A stretch of 64,000 nucleotides of DNA. Source: CAWCKS01 sp963763485. GTDB taxonomy: Bacteria > Pseudomonadota > Alphaproteobacteria > Rhizobiales > Xanthobacteraceae. The notes under the pieces were generated by a model. The model ran no database searches and was not told where the DNA came from. It was given only the letters and a program-made list of their open reading frames with translations. The DNA lies in assembly GCA_963763485.1 (NCBI GenBank), contig CAVXOW010000005.1:496001-560000 (forward strand), written 5' to 3'. Below, in pieces: positions 43,878 to 52,128 of the stretch (position 1 is its first letter; every line of letters begins with the position of its first letter). Both the position numbers and the translations under genes were made by a program.

Positions 43878-45053
43878 ATGCAGAACCCCGCACCGACGCG
43901 CCGCAGGCTCTGGCCGGTCTTTGTGATGCCGGGGCTCGTCGTCGTGCTGGCGATCGGCTGGAGCGCGTTCTGGTATGTCGCCTCGTCGGAGATCGGCCGC
44001 CAGTTCGATGGCTGGCAGGCGCGTGAGGCCAAGGCCGGGCGGATCTACAAGTGCGGCGACCTCTCGGTCGGCGGCTATCCGTTCCGCTTTGAGGTGAGCT
44101 GTGCCAATGCCAGCGCGAGCCTTGCCGCCCAGACCGCGTCGCAGGCGCCGATCGAGGGGCGTGTCGCCCGCATCCTTGCGGTCGCGCAGGTCTACAATCC
44201 AAAACTGCTGATCGCGGAGTTCACCTCGCCGGCGACGATCGTGCCGCAAGGCGGGCAATCGCTGACCGCGCGGTGGTCGCTGGCGCAGGCGAGCGTCTAC
44301 GGCCTGCCCGAGGAACCGCAGCGGATCGCGCTGGTGTTCGACAATCCGAATGTCGAGCGGATCGTCTCGTCGGTGCAGTCGCCGTTCATGCACGCCAAGC
44401 ATGTTGAATTGCACGGGCGGATCGTCGAGGGCTCGGTCGACAATCACCCGGTGATCGAGGCAGCGCTCGAGCTCGACGGCGCGACGGCCGAAGGCGCGCA
44501 TCCGCTTGCCGCGCAGCAGTTCGACCTCACCGCGCAGGCGCGGCTGAAGGGACTTGCGAATTTCGCGCCGAAGCCGTGGCCGGAGCGGTTTCGCGAGATC
44601 CAGGCGGCCAACGGTAACGTCGAGATCGTCAACTCGAGGGTCCAGCAGGGTGACCTGATCGCGGTTGCCTCGGGCACGCTCGGCATCTCACCGCAGGGCA
44701 AGCTCGACGGTGAATTGAAGATGACCGTCGCCGGCCTCGAAAAGATCATCGGGGCGCTCGGGCTCGACAAAATCGCGCGCGATGGCGTGCCGCAGGCGAC
44801 GCTGGATCGCGTCGCGCCGGGGCTGAAAAGCCAGGATCTCAACAACGCGCTCGGCGCGCTCGACAAGCTGGTGCCAGGCCTTGGCGGCCTGGTGAAGCAG
44901 CAGGCGCCGGCGGCGATGGCCGCGGGCATGACCATGCTCGGGGAGGAGACGACGCTGGAGGGGCGGAAGGCGCAGGCGGTGCCGCTGCGCTTCGTCAATG
45001 GCGAGGTGTTTTTGGGGCCGCTGCGGATCGGCGACGTGCCGCCGCTGTTCTAG
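43878..45053 (+). CDS. DUF2125 domain protein
   Basis: A 391-residue protein with one N-terminal anchor (LWPVFVMPGLVVVLAIGWSAFWYV, about 12-35) and a large extracytoplasmic DUF2125 region: CGDLSVGGYPFRFEVSC (with two cysteines), VYNPKLLIAEFTSPATI, and SRVQQGDLIAVASGTLGISPQGKLDGELKM. AsmA-like beta structure is likely. The family is widespread in alphaproteobacteria and uncharacterised; an envelope role is inferred. Convergent with tyrC. Confidence 0.85.
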   Translation: MQNPAPTRRRLWPVFVMPGLVVVLAIGWSAFWYVASSEIGRQFDGWQAREAKAGRIYKCGDLSVGGYPFRFEVSCANASASLAAQTASQAPIEGRVARILAVAQVYNPKLLIAEFTSPATIVPQGGQSLTARWSLAQASVYGLPEEPQRIALVFDNPNVERIVSSVQSPFMHAKHVELHGRIVEGSVDNHPVIEAALELDGATAEGAHPLAAQQFDLTAQARLKGLANFAPKPWPERFREIQAANGNVEIVNSRVQQGDLIAVASGTLGISPQGKLDGELKMTVAGLEKIIGALGLDKIARDGVPQATLDRVAPGLKSQDLNNALGALDKLVPGLGGLVKQQAPAAMAAGMTMLGEETTLEGRKAQAVPLRFVNGEVFLGPLRIGDVPPLF

Positions 45054-45090
45054 CGTTGGTAAGTGCCAAGAGCGCGCCACGAATGCTACG

Positions 45091-45234
45091 TCCTCCCTCG
45101 CCCCGCGAAAGCGGGGAGAGGGCAGAGGGTGAGGGGCTACGATCCGGCAATTCTGAGTTCGTTGGCAGAAGACTGGGTCGCCCGCTTCCGCGGGTCGACA
45201 AAGCGATCCGACCTCTGCAATGCGGGGAGAGGTG
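45091..45234. repeat. Mosaic palindromic repeat downstream of tyrC and DUF2125
   Basis: Three parts: CCCTCGCCCCGCGAAAGCGGGGAGAGGG with GGTGAGGGGC (as in 39804-39948), then GGCAGAAGACTGGGTCGCCCGCTTCCGCGGG (like the right half of the 30735 type), then GACCTCTGCAATGCGGGGAGAGGT (again as at 39804). It looks as if one repeat type is inserted inside another. Confidence 0.7.
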
Positions 45235-45240
45235 AAAACC

Positions 45241-46199
45241 TCAACTCTTCGCTTCCCCGGCAACCCCGTGTGCGGCCGGCCGAAGTCGGCGCTCGCGGCG
45301 TCCTGGCCGATGTCGAGAATGCCGCGACGGATCGCGCGGGTCCGTGAAAAGTGTTCGAACAACGCCTCGCCGTCGCCGCGGCGGATCGCGCGCGTCAGCT
45401 TGGACAGGTCCTCCTGGAAGGTGCCGAGCATTTCCAGCACGGCCTCCCTGTTGTTCAGGAACACGTCGCGCCACATCGTCGGATCGGACGCCGCGATGCG
45501 GGTGAAATCGCGAAAACCGCCGGCGGAGAATTTCAGCACTTCGGATTCGGTGACGCCCTCGAGCTCATCGGCAGTGCCGACGATGGTGTAGGCGATCAGG
45601 TGCGGCAGGTGGCTGGTGATGGCGAGCACGAGATCATGGTGCTCGGCGCCCATGCTCTCGACATTGGCGCCGAGCGCCTGCCAGAACGCCTTCAGCCGTT
45701 CGACCGCCTCGGGCGCCACGCCGTCGGGCGGCGTCAGGATGCACCAGCGATTGACGAACAGTTCAGGGAAGCCCGAGTCGGGGCCCGACTGCTCGGTGCC
45801 CGCCACCGGATGGCCGGGAATGAAATGCACGTTGGCCGGCAGGTATTCGGCCATGTCGTTGCGCACCGCTGATTTCACCGAGCCGGTGTCGGAGACGATC
45901 GCGCCCGGCTTCAAATGCGCCGCGATGTCCTTTGCGACCGCGCCGCAGGCGCCGACCGGCACGCAGGCGATGACGATGTCGGCGCCTGCAACGGCGTCCT
46001 GGTTGGTGTCGGCGATGCGGTCGGCGAGCCCAATCTCCTTCGCCCGCGCCCGCACCGCGGGCGAGCCGTCGGTTGCAACCAGCTCGTCGGCAAGGTGCTG
46101 CGCCTTCACCGCGCGCGCAATCGAAGAACCGATCAGGCCGAGCCCGATCAGCGTGACGCGGCCGAATGTCGTTGTCTTGGTCCCTGTTGTCGCGGTCAC
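45241..46199 (-). pseudogene. tyrC: Prephenate/arogenate dehydrogenase, stop codon lost by a shift at the end
   Basis: NAD-dependent enzyme of tyrosine synthesis. GTG start 46199 overlaps the hisC stop (GTGA). VTLIGLGLIGSSIARA (about 12-27) binds NAD; DTGSVKSAV, HFIPGHPVAGTEQSG and ITSHLPHLIAY are diagnostic of TyrA-type dehydrogenases. Near the end, HTGLPGK is followed by an open frame that runs antisense through the neighbour for 180 residues. One more G in the GGGG run near 45257 would give LPGEAKS and a TGA at 45241, a normal length of about 319 residues. I take that as the true end. Confidence 0.88.
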
Positions 46200-47290
46200 T
46201 TCGGCCCCATGAAGTCGCGGAGCGCGTCGACGACCAGCCGGTTGGCTTCCTCGGTGCCGACCGTCAGCCGCAGCGCATGCGGCAGGTGATAATTCTTCAA
46301 GGCGCGCAGAACAAGGCCACGCTTGGTCAGGAACGCATCGGCCTCGTCGGAGGTCTTGCCCTTGGTTTCGGGGAAGTGGATCAGGACAAAATTGGCGACG
46401 CTCGGCGTCACCTTCAATCCGAGCTTGCCGATTTCCTCGGTCAGCCACGCCAGCCATTTCGCATTGTGATTGCGCGCATGATCGAGATGGCCCGCATCTT
46501 CAAGCGACGCAGCAGCCGCCACCATCGCCGGTGTCGAGACGTTGAACGGTCCGCGGATGCGGTTCACCGCGTCGATCACGTGGGCCGGGCCATAGACCCA
46601 GCCGACGCGCAGCGCCGCAAGGCCATGGATCTTGGAGAAGGTCCGGCACATCACCGTGTTCTCGGTGGTCGCCACCAACTCAATCCCGCTCTCGTAATCG
46701 TTGCGCAAGACGTAGTCGGCATAAGCCGCGTCGATCACCAGCAGCACATGCGGCGGCAGCGAACGCTGCAGCCGCTTGACCTCGTCGAACGGCAGGTAGG
46801 TGCCGGTCGGGTTGTTCGGGTTGGCGAGCCACACCATTTTCGTGCGCGGCGTCACCGCAGACAGAATAGCGCCGACGTCGGCGACGAAATTCTTCTCGGG
46901 CACGATGACGGGCTTGGCTCCGTTGCCCATGGTCGCGATCGGATAGACCAGGAAGCAGTGCCTGGTCATGATCGCTTCGTCGCCCTGTCCGAGATAGACG
47001 TGGGCGAGGAAGTTCAGGACTTCGTCCGAGCCGGCACCGCAGATGATGCGATCGGGGTCGAGGCCGAAAGCGTGGCCGATCGCCTCGCGCAGCACCTGCG
47101 AGGAGCCTTCCGGATAGTCTTCGAGATGCGACACCGCGTGCTTGTAGGCCTCGATCGCCTTCGGCGACGGCCCGAGCGGGGTCTCGTTGGCCGACAGCTT
47201 GAAGACCTTGGTGAGGCCCGGCGCGCCGCTCTTGCCGGGCGTGTAGGGCGCGATATCGAGAATGCCGGGCTGCGGCATTGGGCGTGACAT
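46196..47290 (-). CDS. hisC: Histidinol-phosphate/aromatic aminotransferase
   Basis: A 364-residue class I/II PLP aminotransferase. KLSANETPLGPSPKA (31-45), GAGSDEVLNFL (85-95), NPNNPTGTYLP (158-168) and the PLP Lys220 in RTFSKIHGLAALRVGW are all HisC hallmarks. It sits between chorismate mutase (34 bases upstream) and tyrC (4-base overlap), so in this operon it most likely transaminates prephenate or 4-hydroxyphenylpyruvate for tyrosine and phenylalanine, with possible overlap to histidinol-phosphate. ATG 47290 gives the family N-terminus. Confidence 0.92.
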   Translation of the reverse strand: MSRPMPQPGILDIAPYTPGKSGAPGLTKVFKLSANETPLGPSPKAIEAYKHAVSHLEDYPEGSSQVLREAIGHAFGLDPDRIICGAGSDEVLNFLAHVYLGQGDEAIMTRHCFLVYPIATMGNGAKPVIVPEKNFVADVGAILSAVTPRTKMVWLANPNNPTGTYLPFDEVKRLQRSLPPHVLLVIDAAYADYVLRNDYESGIELVATTENTVMCRTFSKIHGLAALRVGWVYGPAHVIDAVNRIRGPFNVSTPAMVAAAASLEDAGHLDHARNHNAKWLAWLTEEIGKLGLKVTPSVANFVLIHFPETKGKTSDEADAFLTKRGLVLRALKNYHLPHALRLTVGTEEANRLVVDALRDFMGPK

Positions 47291-47324
47291 GAACTGGCTC
47301 CGGATAGGGATCGCGTGGTTTAGG

Positions 47325-48233
47325 TTAGGCGCCCGCGCCGTGCGGCTTGACCGTATAGCGCGCCGCGTGGCTGCCGACAAAGGCCGTCGAACGGATCGAG
47401 GCGCCGGCGGCGACCAGCGCCTCGGTCAGGCGGGCGAGGCCGTCCTTGCCGGAGATCGAGGCGAGTAGCGCTGCGCCATCGAACGCGGTGTCAGGCACTG
47501 CGATCACGTCGGCGAGCGGCGAGACCGCGCGCGAGATGTCGGCATTCCACCCCGAAACGCGGATGCTCCAGGTCTCGACGTCGGGCACCATGGCGTCGTC
47601 GGCGACCCGCGAGATCAAGAAGACCGGCAGCGCTGCGGGATGATCGGCGCGCTCGAGGAAGGGCAGCCGCGCGATGATCTTTGGCGCATCCTTGTGCTCG
47701 AGCGCGGTCCACCATGCGGTGCGGCTGTCGATCGCCGGCACCAATGCAAGATCACCTTTGGCCCGCGCAAGTGCGCCGACCGCGGCGTCGGCAGAGAAGT
47801 GCGCGACGAACGGCACCGAGAAGCCGAAATGGAATCGCGCGGAATCGCGCATCACACTGTCGCCGGCCGAGAGATCAGCATGCATCGAAAACGGCGCCTG
47901 CACATAGGTGAAGGCCGAGATGATGACGCGCCAAATGCTTTCGACAGTGTCGAGCGGCAGCATGCCGCGGTGGCGCTCGACGAGGCGGCGCATCATGTCG
48001 GCCTCGCGTGCCGGGCGGAATGCCGAGCCGACTTCCTGGGTCTTCTTGATCCTGATCAGCGTATCGATGATCTCGCCGCGCTCCATCAGGAGGCGATGCA
48101 TCGCTTCATCGATGCGATCGATCTCGCGGCGCAGGTCCTGAAGCGTAGGCTCCTGAAGTGTAGGTTCCTGCAGGGTGGGTGCCTGCGGCGTCGGGTTGGC
48201 AGATTGTGGCGCTGATGCCGGCGACTTCGACAT
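47325..48233 (-). CDS. Chorismate mutase (AroQ) with C-terminal prephenate dehydratase-like region
   Basis: A 302-residue protein. Residues about 34-115 are an AroQ-type chorismate mutase: LRREIDRIDEAMHRLLMERGEI, IKKTQEVG...RPAREADMMRRL. The rest (about 116-302) is a two-lobed region (HFGFSVPFVAHFSADAAVGALARAKGDLALVPA) that resembles a periplasmic-binding or dehydratase-like fold but lacks a clear prephenate dehydratase active site. The N-terminus has a short direct repeat, LQEPT LQEPT LQD. First gene of the hisC-tyrC operon and divergent from metX. Confidence 0.85.
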   Translation of the reverse strand: MSKSPASAPQSANPTPQAPTLQEPTLQEPTLQDLRREIDRIDEAMHRLLMERGEIIDTLIRIKKTQEVGSAFRPAREADMMRRLVERHRGMLPLDTVESIWRVIISAFTYVQAPFSMHADLSAGDSVMRDSARFHFGFSVPFVAHFSADAAVGALARAKGDLALVPAIDSRTAWWTALEHKDAPKIIARLPFLERADHPAALPVFLISRVADDAMVPDVETWSIRVSGWNADISRAVSPLADVIAVPDTAFDGAALLASISGKDGLARLTEALVAAGASIRSTAFVGSHAARYTVKPHGAGA

Positions 48234-48339
48234 GATTACAACCTTGCGGGCACGTGCTATTGTTGTCTTCGCGCGCCCGCCGTCTTGATAGGTGAGGCCG
48301 GATGCAAAGGCAACGAAAGCCGCCAAAGCGAAGAAAACA

Positions 48340-48446
48340 TTGACAGTTTTGGAGCGGACTCCCTAGGTGAACCCTTTGGCGGGTCTCTCAATGCAGCTCC
48401 GCCAGGCCCTTGAAACGGCACTTTCACAACTGATGTTCTGGTAACC
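48340..48446 (+). promoter_or_regulatory. metX promoter and leader with a hairpin
   Basis: TTGACA at 48340-48345 is a strong -35; the best -10 18 bases later (TAGGTG, 48364-48369) is weak. The leader holds a stem TGGCGG (48377-48382) / CCGCCA (48399-48404) with a 16-base loop. In many alphaproteobacteria met genes have SAM riboswitches, but I cannot match the SAM-II consensus here. No function is claimed. Confidence 0.35.
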
Positions 48447-49631
48447 ATGGTTAACGTGCATCTCTTCACCCCCCAGCGGCGCACACGCGAGGCGGATGAT
48501 CCGTCGTCGCTCGTAATGCATTTCGGCGAGGACGCGCCGCTGAAGCTCGATTGCGGCGTCAGCCTGGCGCCGTTTCAGATCGCCTACCAGACCTATGGCG
48601 AGCTCAACGCCGACAAGTCCAACGTCGTGCTGATTTGCCACGCGCTGACGCTCGACCAGCATGTTGCCAACGTCCATCCCGTCACCGGCAAGAAGGGCTG
48701 GTGGGACATCATGGTCGGGCCGGGACTGCCGATCGACACCGACCGCTACTTCGTGATCTGTCCCAACGTCGTCGGCGGCTGCCTTGGATCGACCGGACCG
48801 TCGTCGACCAATCCCAAGACCGGCAAGCTCTGGGGCCTCGATTTTCCCGTCATCACCATTCCCGACATGGTGCGAGCGCAGGGGATGCTGCTCGACCGGC
48901 TCGGCATCGACAGCCTGTTCTGCGTGCTCGGCGGCTCGATGGGCGGCATGCAGGTGCTGCAGTGGGCGACCGCGTTCCCGCAGCGGGTATTCTCCGCGCT
49001 GCCGGTGGCGACGTCGACGCGCCACTCCGCGCAGAACATCGCGTTCCACGAAGTCGGCCGCCAGGCCATCATGGCCGATCCGGACTGGCGCGGCGGGCGC
49101 TACTTCAGCGAAGGCGTCGTGCCGCATCGCGGCCTTGGCGTCGCACGCATGGCCGGCCATATCACTTACCTGTCGGACGCGGCGCTGCATCGCAAATTCG
49201 GCCGAAGGCTGCAGGATCGCGCGACGCCGACGTTCTCGTTCGATGCCGATTTCGAGGTCGAGAGCTATTTGCGCCACCAGGGCTTGTCCTTCGTCGAGCG
49301 GTTCGACGCCAACAGCTACCTCTACCTGACGCGCGCGATGGACTATTTCGACATTGCCGCCGATCACGGCGGCAGGCTGGCGCAGGCCTTCCGCGGCACC
49401 TCGACCAGGTTTTGCGTGGTGTCATTCACCTCTGACTGGCTGTTCCCGACCTCGGAGTCGCGCGCCATCGTGCAGGCGCTCAATGCCGGCGGGGCGCGCG
49501 TGTCGTTTGCCGAGATCGACACCGACAAGGGCCACGACGCCTTCCTGCTCGACGAGCCGGAATTCTTCGCGATCGTTCGTGCCTTCCTCGAATCGGGCGG
49601 CACAGCGCGCGGGCTGTCGAGTCAGGTCTGA
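48447..49631 (+). CDS. metX: Homoserine O-acetyltransferase (MetX)
   Basis: A 394-residue alpha/beta-hydrolase-fold acyltransferase of methionine synthesis. LGGSMGGMQ carries the nucleophile Ser164; the Asp lies in TSDWLFPTSESRAIV and the His in TDKGHDAFLLDEPEF. ICHALTLDQHVAN forms the oxyanion region. By sequence alone, acetyl versus succinyl preference is uncertain; in organisms with metX-metW the product may be O-succinylhomoserine. metW follows after three bases. Confidence 0.95.
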   Translation: MVNVHLFTPQRRTREADDPSSLVMHFGEDAPLKLDCGVSLAPFQIAYQTYGELNADKSNVVLICHALTLDQHVANVHPVTGKKGWWDIMVGPGLPIDTDRYFVICPNVVGGCLGSTGPSSTNPKTGKLWGLDFPVITIPDMVRAQGMLLDRLGIDSLFCVLGGSMGGMQVLQWATAFPQRVFSALPVATSTRHSAQNIAFHEVGRQAIMADPDWRGGRYFSEGVVPHRGLGVARMAGHITYLSDAALHRKFGRRLQDRATPTFSFDADFEVESYLRHQGLSFVERFDANSYLYLTRAMDYFDIAADHGGRLAQAFRGTSTRFCVVSFTSDWLFPTSESRAIVQALNAGGARVSFAEIDTDKGHDAFLLDEPEFFAIVRAFLESGGTARGLSSQV

Positions 49632-49634
49632 GCG

Positions 49635-50300
49635 ATGGCCGTGCTTCACGATATCGCGCCTGTCACGGCGCGTGGCGCACCGACGCTTGCCGGCGTGAGG
49701 CCTGATCATCTGCTGGTCGCCCAAATGGTCGAGCCGGGTTCGCGGGTGCTCGACGTCGGCTGCGGCGATGGCGATCTGCTGCGGCTGCTGGAGTCGCGCG
49801 GCGTCGACGGCCGCGGCATCGAGCTGTCGCGCGAGGGTGTCAACCGCTGCGTTGCCAAAGGGCTTGCGGTGGTACAAGGCGACGCCGACACCGACCTCGT
49901 CAACTATCCGGATGACGGCTTCGACTACGTGATCCTGTCGCAGACGCTGCAGGCGACCCGCAAGCCGCGCGTCGTGCTCGAACATCTGCTGCGCATCGGC
50001 CGGCACGCCATCGTGTCGTTTCCGAACTTCGGTTACTGGAGCATTCGCCTGCAGCTGCTGGTCAACGGCCAGATGCCGCGGACCGACAACCTGCCGGCGA
50101 CCTGGTACGACACCGCCAACATCCATTTCTGCACCATCAAGGATTTCCTGCAGCTGTGCGACGAGATCAACGTCAAGATGGATCGCGCGGTGGCGCTGAA
50201 CTATCGCGGCACACCGCTTCGCCTGAACGCGCCGTGGTGGTTCTGGAATCTGTTCGGCGAGCAGGGCGTGTTCCTGCTGAGCCGCGGCAGCAAGGGCTGA
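49635..50300 (+). CDS. metW: MetW methyltransferase-like protein
   Basis: A 221-residue SAM-fold protein: VLDVGCGDGDLLRLLESRGVDGRGIELS (about 36-63), then GDADTDLVNYPDDGFDYVILSQTLQATRKP, and SFPNFGYWSIRLQLL and LPATWYDTANIHFCTIKDF, the MetW pattern. MetW works with MetX in the homoserine acylation step as shown in several proteobacteria. It lies three bases after metX and 13 bases before a MOSC gene. Confidence 0.95.
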   Translation: MAVLHDIAPVTARGAPTLAGVRPDHLLVAQMVEPGSRVLDVGCGDGDLLRLLESRGVDGRGIELSREGVNRCVAKGLAVVQGDADTDLVNYPDDGFDYVILSQTLQATRKPRVVLEHLLRIGRHAIVSFPNFGYWSIRLQLLVNGQMPRTDNLPATWYDTANIHFCTIKDFLQLCDEINVKMDRAVALNYRGTPLRLNAPWWFWNLFGEQGVFLLSRGSKG

Positions 50301-50313
50301 CGCGGCGCAACTC

Positions 50314-51105
50314 ATGACCGTTGTCGGCAAGGTCGAAAGCCTGTGGCGCTACCCGGTCAAGAGCATGGCCGGCGAGACCCTCGACGAGGTGTTCGTCGGC
50401 TATGCCGGCGTGTTCGGCGACCGGCTCTACGCCTTCCTCAATCAGCGCGCGCCGGCGGGCTTTCCGTATTTGACCGGGCGGACGCGGCCCGAAATGCTGC
50501 GCTACGGGGCGAGCTTTCGCGATTCCGCCAACACGCTGCGGCCACCGAACCAGGCCGACGCCGAAGGCATGGGGCCCGGACTGACGCCGGTCTATCCGCA
50601 AGCCGCCGACCTTATTGTCGAGGTTACCCTGCCGTCCGGCGAGCGGTTCGCTGCCACCGATCCCGAATTGACCACGCGCCTTGCCGGCAAGGGCGCAGAT
50701 GCCTCCGACCTCACGCTGATCCGCTCCGACCGCGCGCTGACCGATTGCCGCCCGGTGTCGTTGATATCGCATCACACGATCAAGCAGATCGGCGACGAAA
50801 TTGGCCTTGCGCTCGACAAGCTCCGGTTTCGCGCCAACATCTTTGCCGAACTCGGCTCCGGCAAAGGCTTTGGTGAAAATGCGTTCGTCGGCCGGCGCCT
50901 GCAAATCGGGACGCGTTGCGTGATCGCGGTGCTCGATCGCGATCCACGCTGCAAGATGATCTCGATCGACCCGGAGACGGCCGAAGAGAACAAGCGCGTC
51001 TTCGGCCATGTCGCCGATGCTCATGACGGCTGCGCGGGCATTTATTGCGCCGTGCTGACCGAAGGGATAGTGCGCGCGGGCGATTCGATCGTGGTGCTGG
51101 ATTAG
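50314..51105 (+). CDS. MOSC domain protein
   Basis: A 263-residue protein with an N-terminal MOSC beta-barrel (KVESLWRYPVKSMAGETLDEV) and a C-terminal MOSC sulfur-carrier domain (DCRPVSLISHHTIKQIG, LRFRANIFAELGSG, GTRCVIAVLDRDPRCKM). MOSC domains are linked to molybdenum cofactor sulfuration and to mARC-type reductases. The Cys in GTRCVI is at the place of the conserved MOSC cysteine. Downstream of metXW in one unit. A second MOSC protein is encoded 1 kb away on the other strand. Confidence 0.87.
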   Translation: MTVVGKVESLWRYPVKSMAGETLDEVFVGYAGVFGDRLYAFLNQRAPAGFPYLTGRTRPEMLRYGASFRDSANTLRPPNQADAEGMGPGLTPVYPQAADLIVEVTLPSGERFAATDPELTTRLAGKGADASDLTLIRSDRALTDCRPVSLISHHTIKQIGDEIGLALDKLRFRANIFAELGSGKGFGENAFVGRRLQIGTRCVIAVLDRDPRCKMISIDPETAEENKRVFGHVADAHDGCAGIYCAVLTEGIVRAGDSIVVLD

Positions 51106-51118
51106 GGTTGTTCTTCTT

Positions 51119-51203
51119 GTCATGCCCGCGCTTGCCGCGGGCATCTCGCTTAGGTAGGCAGTGCCCTGATGATCGAGATGGCGGGGCCAAGCCCGGCCAT
51201 GAT
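51119..51203. repeat. REP-like paired palindrome (doublet)
   Basis: GTCATGCCCGCGCTTGCCGCGGGCAT at the left and GGGGCCAAGCCCGGCCATGAT at the right; the right one is imperfect. It lies between the convergent MOSC and alpha/beta hydrolase genes. Confidence 0.65.
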
Positions 51204-51211
51204 ACTTCCTG

Positions 51212-52102
51212 TCAAAGTGCCCGCGCCAGCGACCCTAGTACCTCACCCATCGAGCGCGGGTCGCGCGGCAGCCAGCGGCCGGCCTCGACCAGCGCGATGA
51301 AGCGCTCCACCATCTCGTTGAACAGCGCAGGCTCCTCGAGATTGAGCACATGGCCCGACTTCGGGAACATGGCGAGGCCGGAGGCGGGCAGGTGCCGCTT
51401 CAGGAACAGGCTTGGCTCGATGCAATTGTCGTCCTCGTCGCCGCAGATGATCAGCGTCGGCGTCGGCACTTTGTGGATCGCGTCGGCCAGCGTGTAGATC
51501 GACGGCCGGCCGCCCTGGAAACCGCGCATGGTGTTGGCGGAGCCGAGCGAATCATGCCGCGCCAGCGCGTCGTAGAAATCCTTGTGGCCGCGCGGGTCCT
51601 TGAGCAGGAAGGGAATCCGGCTCGGGGCCTCGCGCGTTGTCCTGGCGACGCCGTCGGCGCCGATGGTGGCGAACTGCTCGCCATTGGCCTGACATTGCGC
51701 GCGAAATTTTTCCAGATTCTTCAGGTCCGAGCCTGAGCCGACGCCGGCGAGCGTCAGCGACAGCGCACGCTGCGGCGCGTTCAAGCCGATCTGCAGCGAA
51801 GAGTAGGAGCCCATCGACAGGCCGATGAAATGCGCCTTTTCGATCTTCAAGTGATCGAGCACCGCGAGCGCGTCGGTATAGAAATGCTTGTAGGTGTAAG
51901 CGTCCTTGGAGGCCGGCACGTCGGAGGGCGTGTAGCCGCGCGCGGAATAGGCGATGCAGCGATGGCCGCGGGAAAAATACCGCATCTGCGGTTCCCAGTT
52001 GGTGTGGTCGGCGGCGAACTCGTGCAGGAACAGGATTGGCGTGCCGCTGCCGGCCTCCTCATAGTGCAGGCGTATATTGTCCGACGTCGTCGCATAGGGC
52101 AT
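51212..52102 (-). CDS. Alpha/beta hydrolase
   Basis: A 296-residue alpha/beta-hydrolase-fold enzyme. Strand pattern TPILFLHEFAADHTNWEPQM gives the oxyanion HE; the nucleophile Ser96 is in GLSMGS, an Asp in LIICGDEDDNCIEPS and the His in FPKSGHVLNLEEP. Related families include 3-oxoadipate enol-lactonase and esterases; the substrate is not evident. The MOSC gene upstream on the same strand is 26 bases away, so they may be co-transcribed. Confidence 0.88.
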   Translation of the reverse strand: MPYATTSDNIRLHYEEAGSGTPILFLHEFAADHTNWEPQMRYFSRGHRCIAYSARGYTPSDVPASKDAYTYKHFYTDALAVLDHLKIEKAHFIGLSMGSYSSLQIGLNAPQRALSLTLAGVGSGSDLKNLEKFRAQCQANGEQFATIGADGVARTTREAPSRIPFLLKDPRGHKDFYDALARHDSLGSANTMRGFQGGRPSIYTLADAIHKVPTPTLIICGDEDDNCIEPSLFLKRHLPASGLAMFPKSGHVLNLEEPALFNEMVERFIALVEAGRWLPRDPRSMGEVLGSLARAL

Positions 52103-52128
52103 TTCTTCGTCCTCCCGCTTCTTGTTTG

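Noticed and set aside
44688..45240. C-terminal extension of tyrC by about 180 residues
   Set aside because: It reads through a palindromic repeat and antisense to DUF2125; a one-base correction restores a normal stop at 45241.
48234..48446. SAM-II type riboswitch before metX
   Set aside because: Expected from other alphaproteobacteria, but the conserved pseudoknot bases (including the CUAAA segment) cannot be found; only a simple hairpin is seen.
8563..51203. CRISPR array from the regularly seen palindromes
   Set aside because: The repeats are dispersed singly between genes with no unique spacers of constant length and no cas genes.
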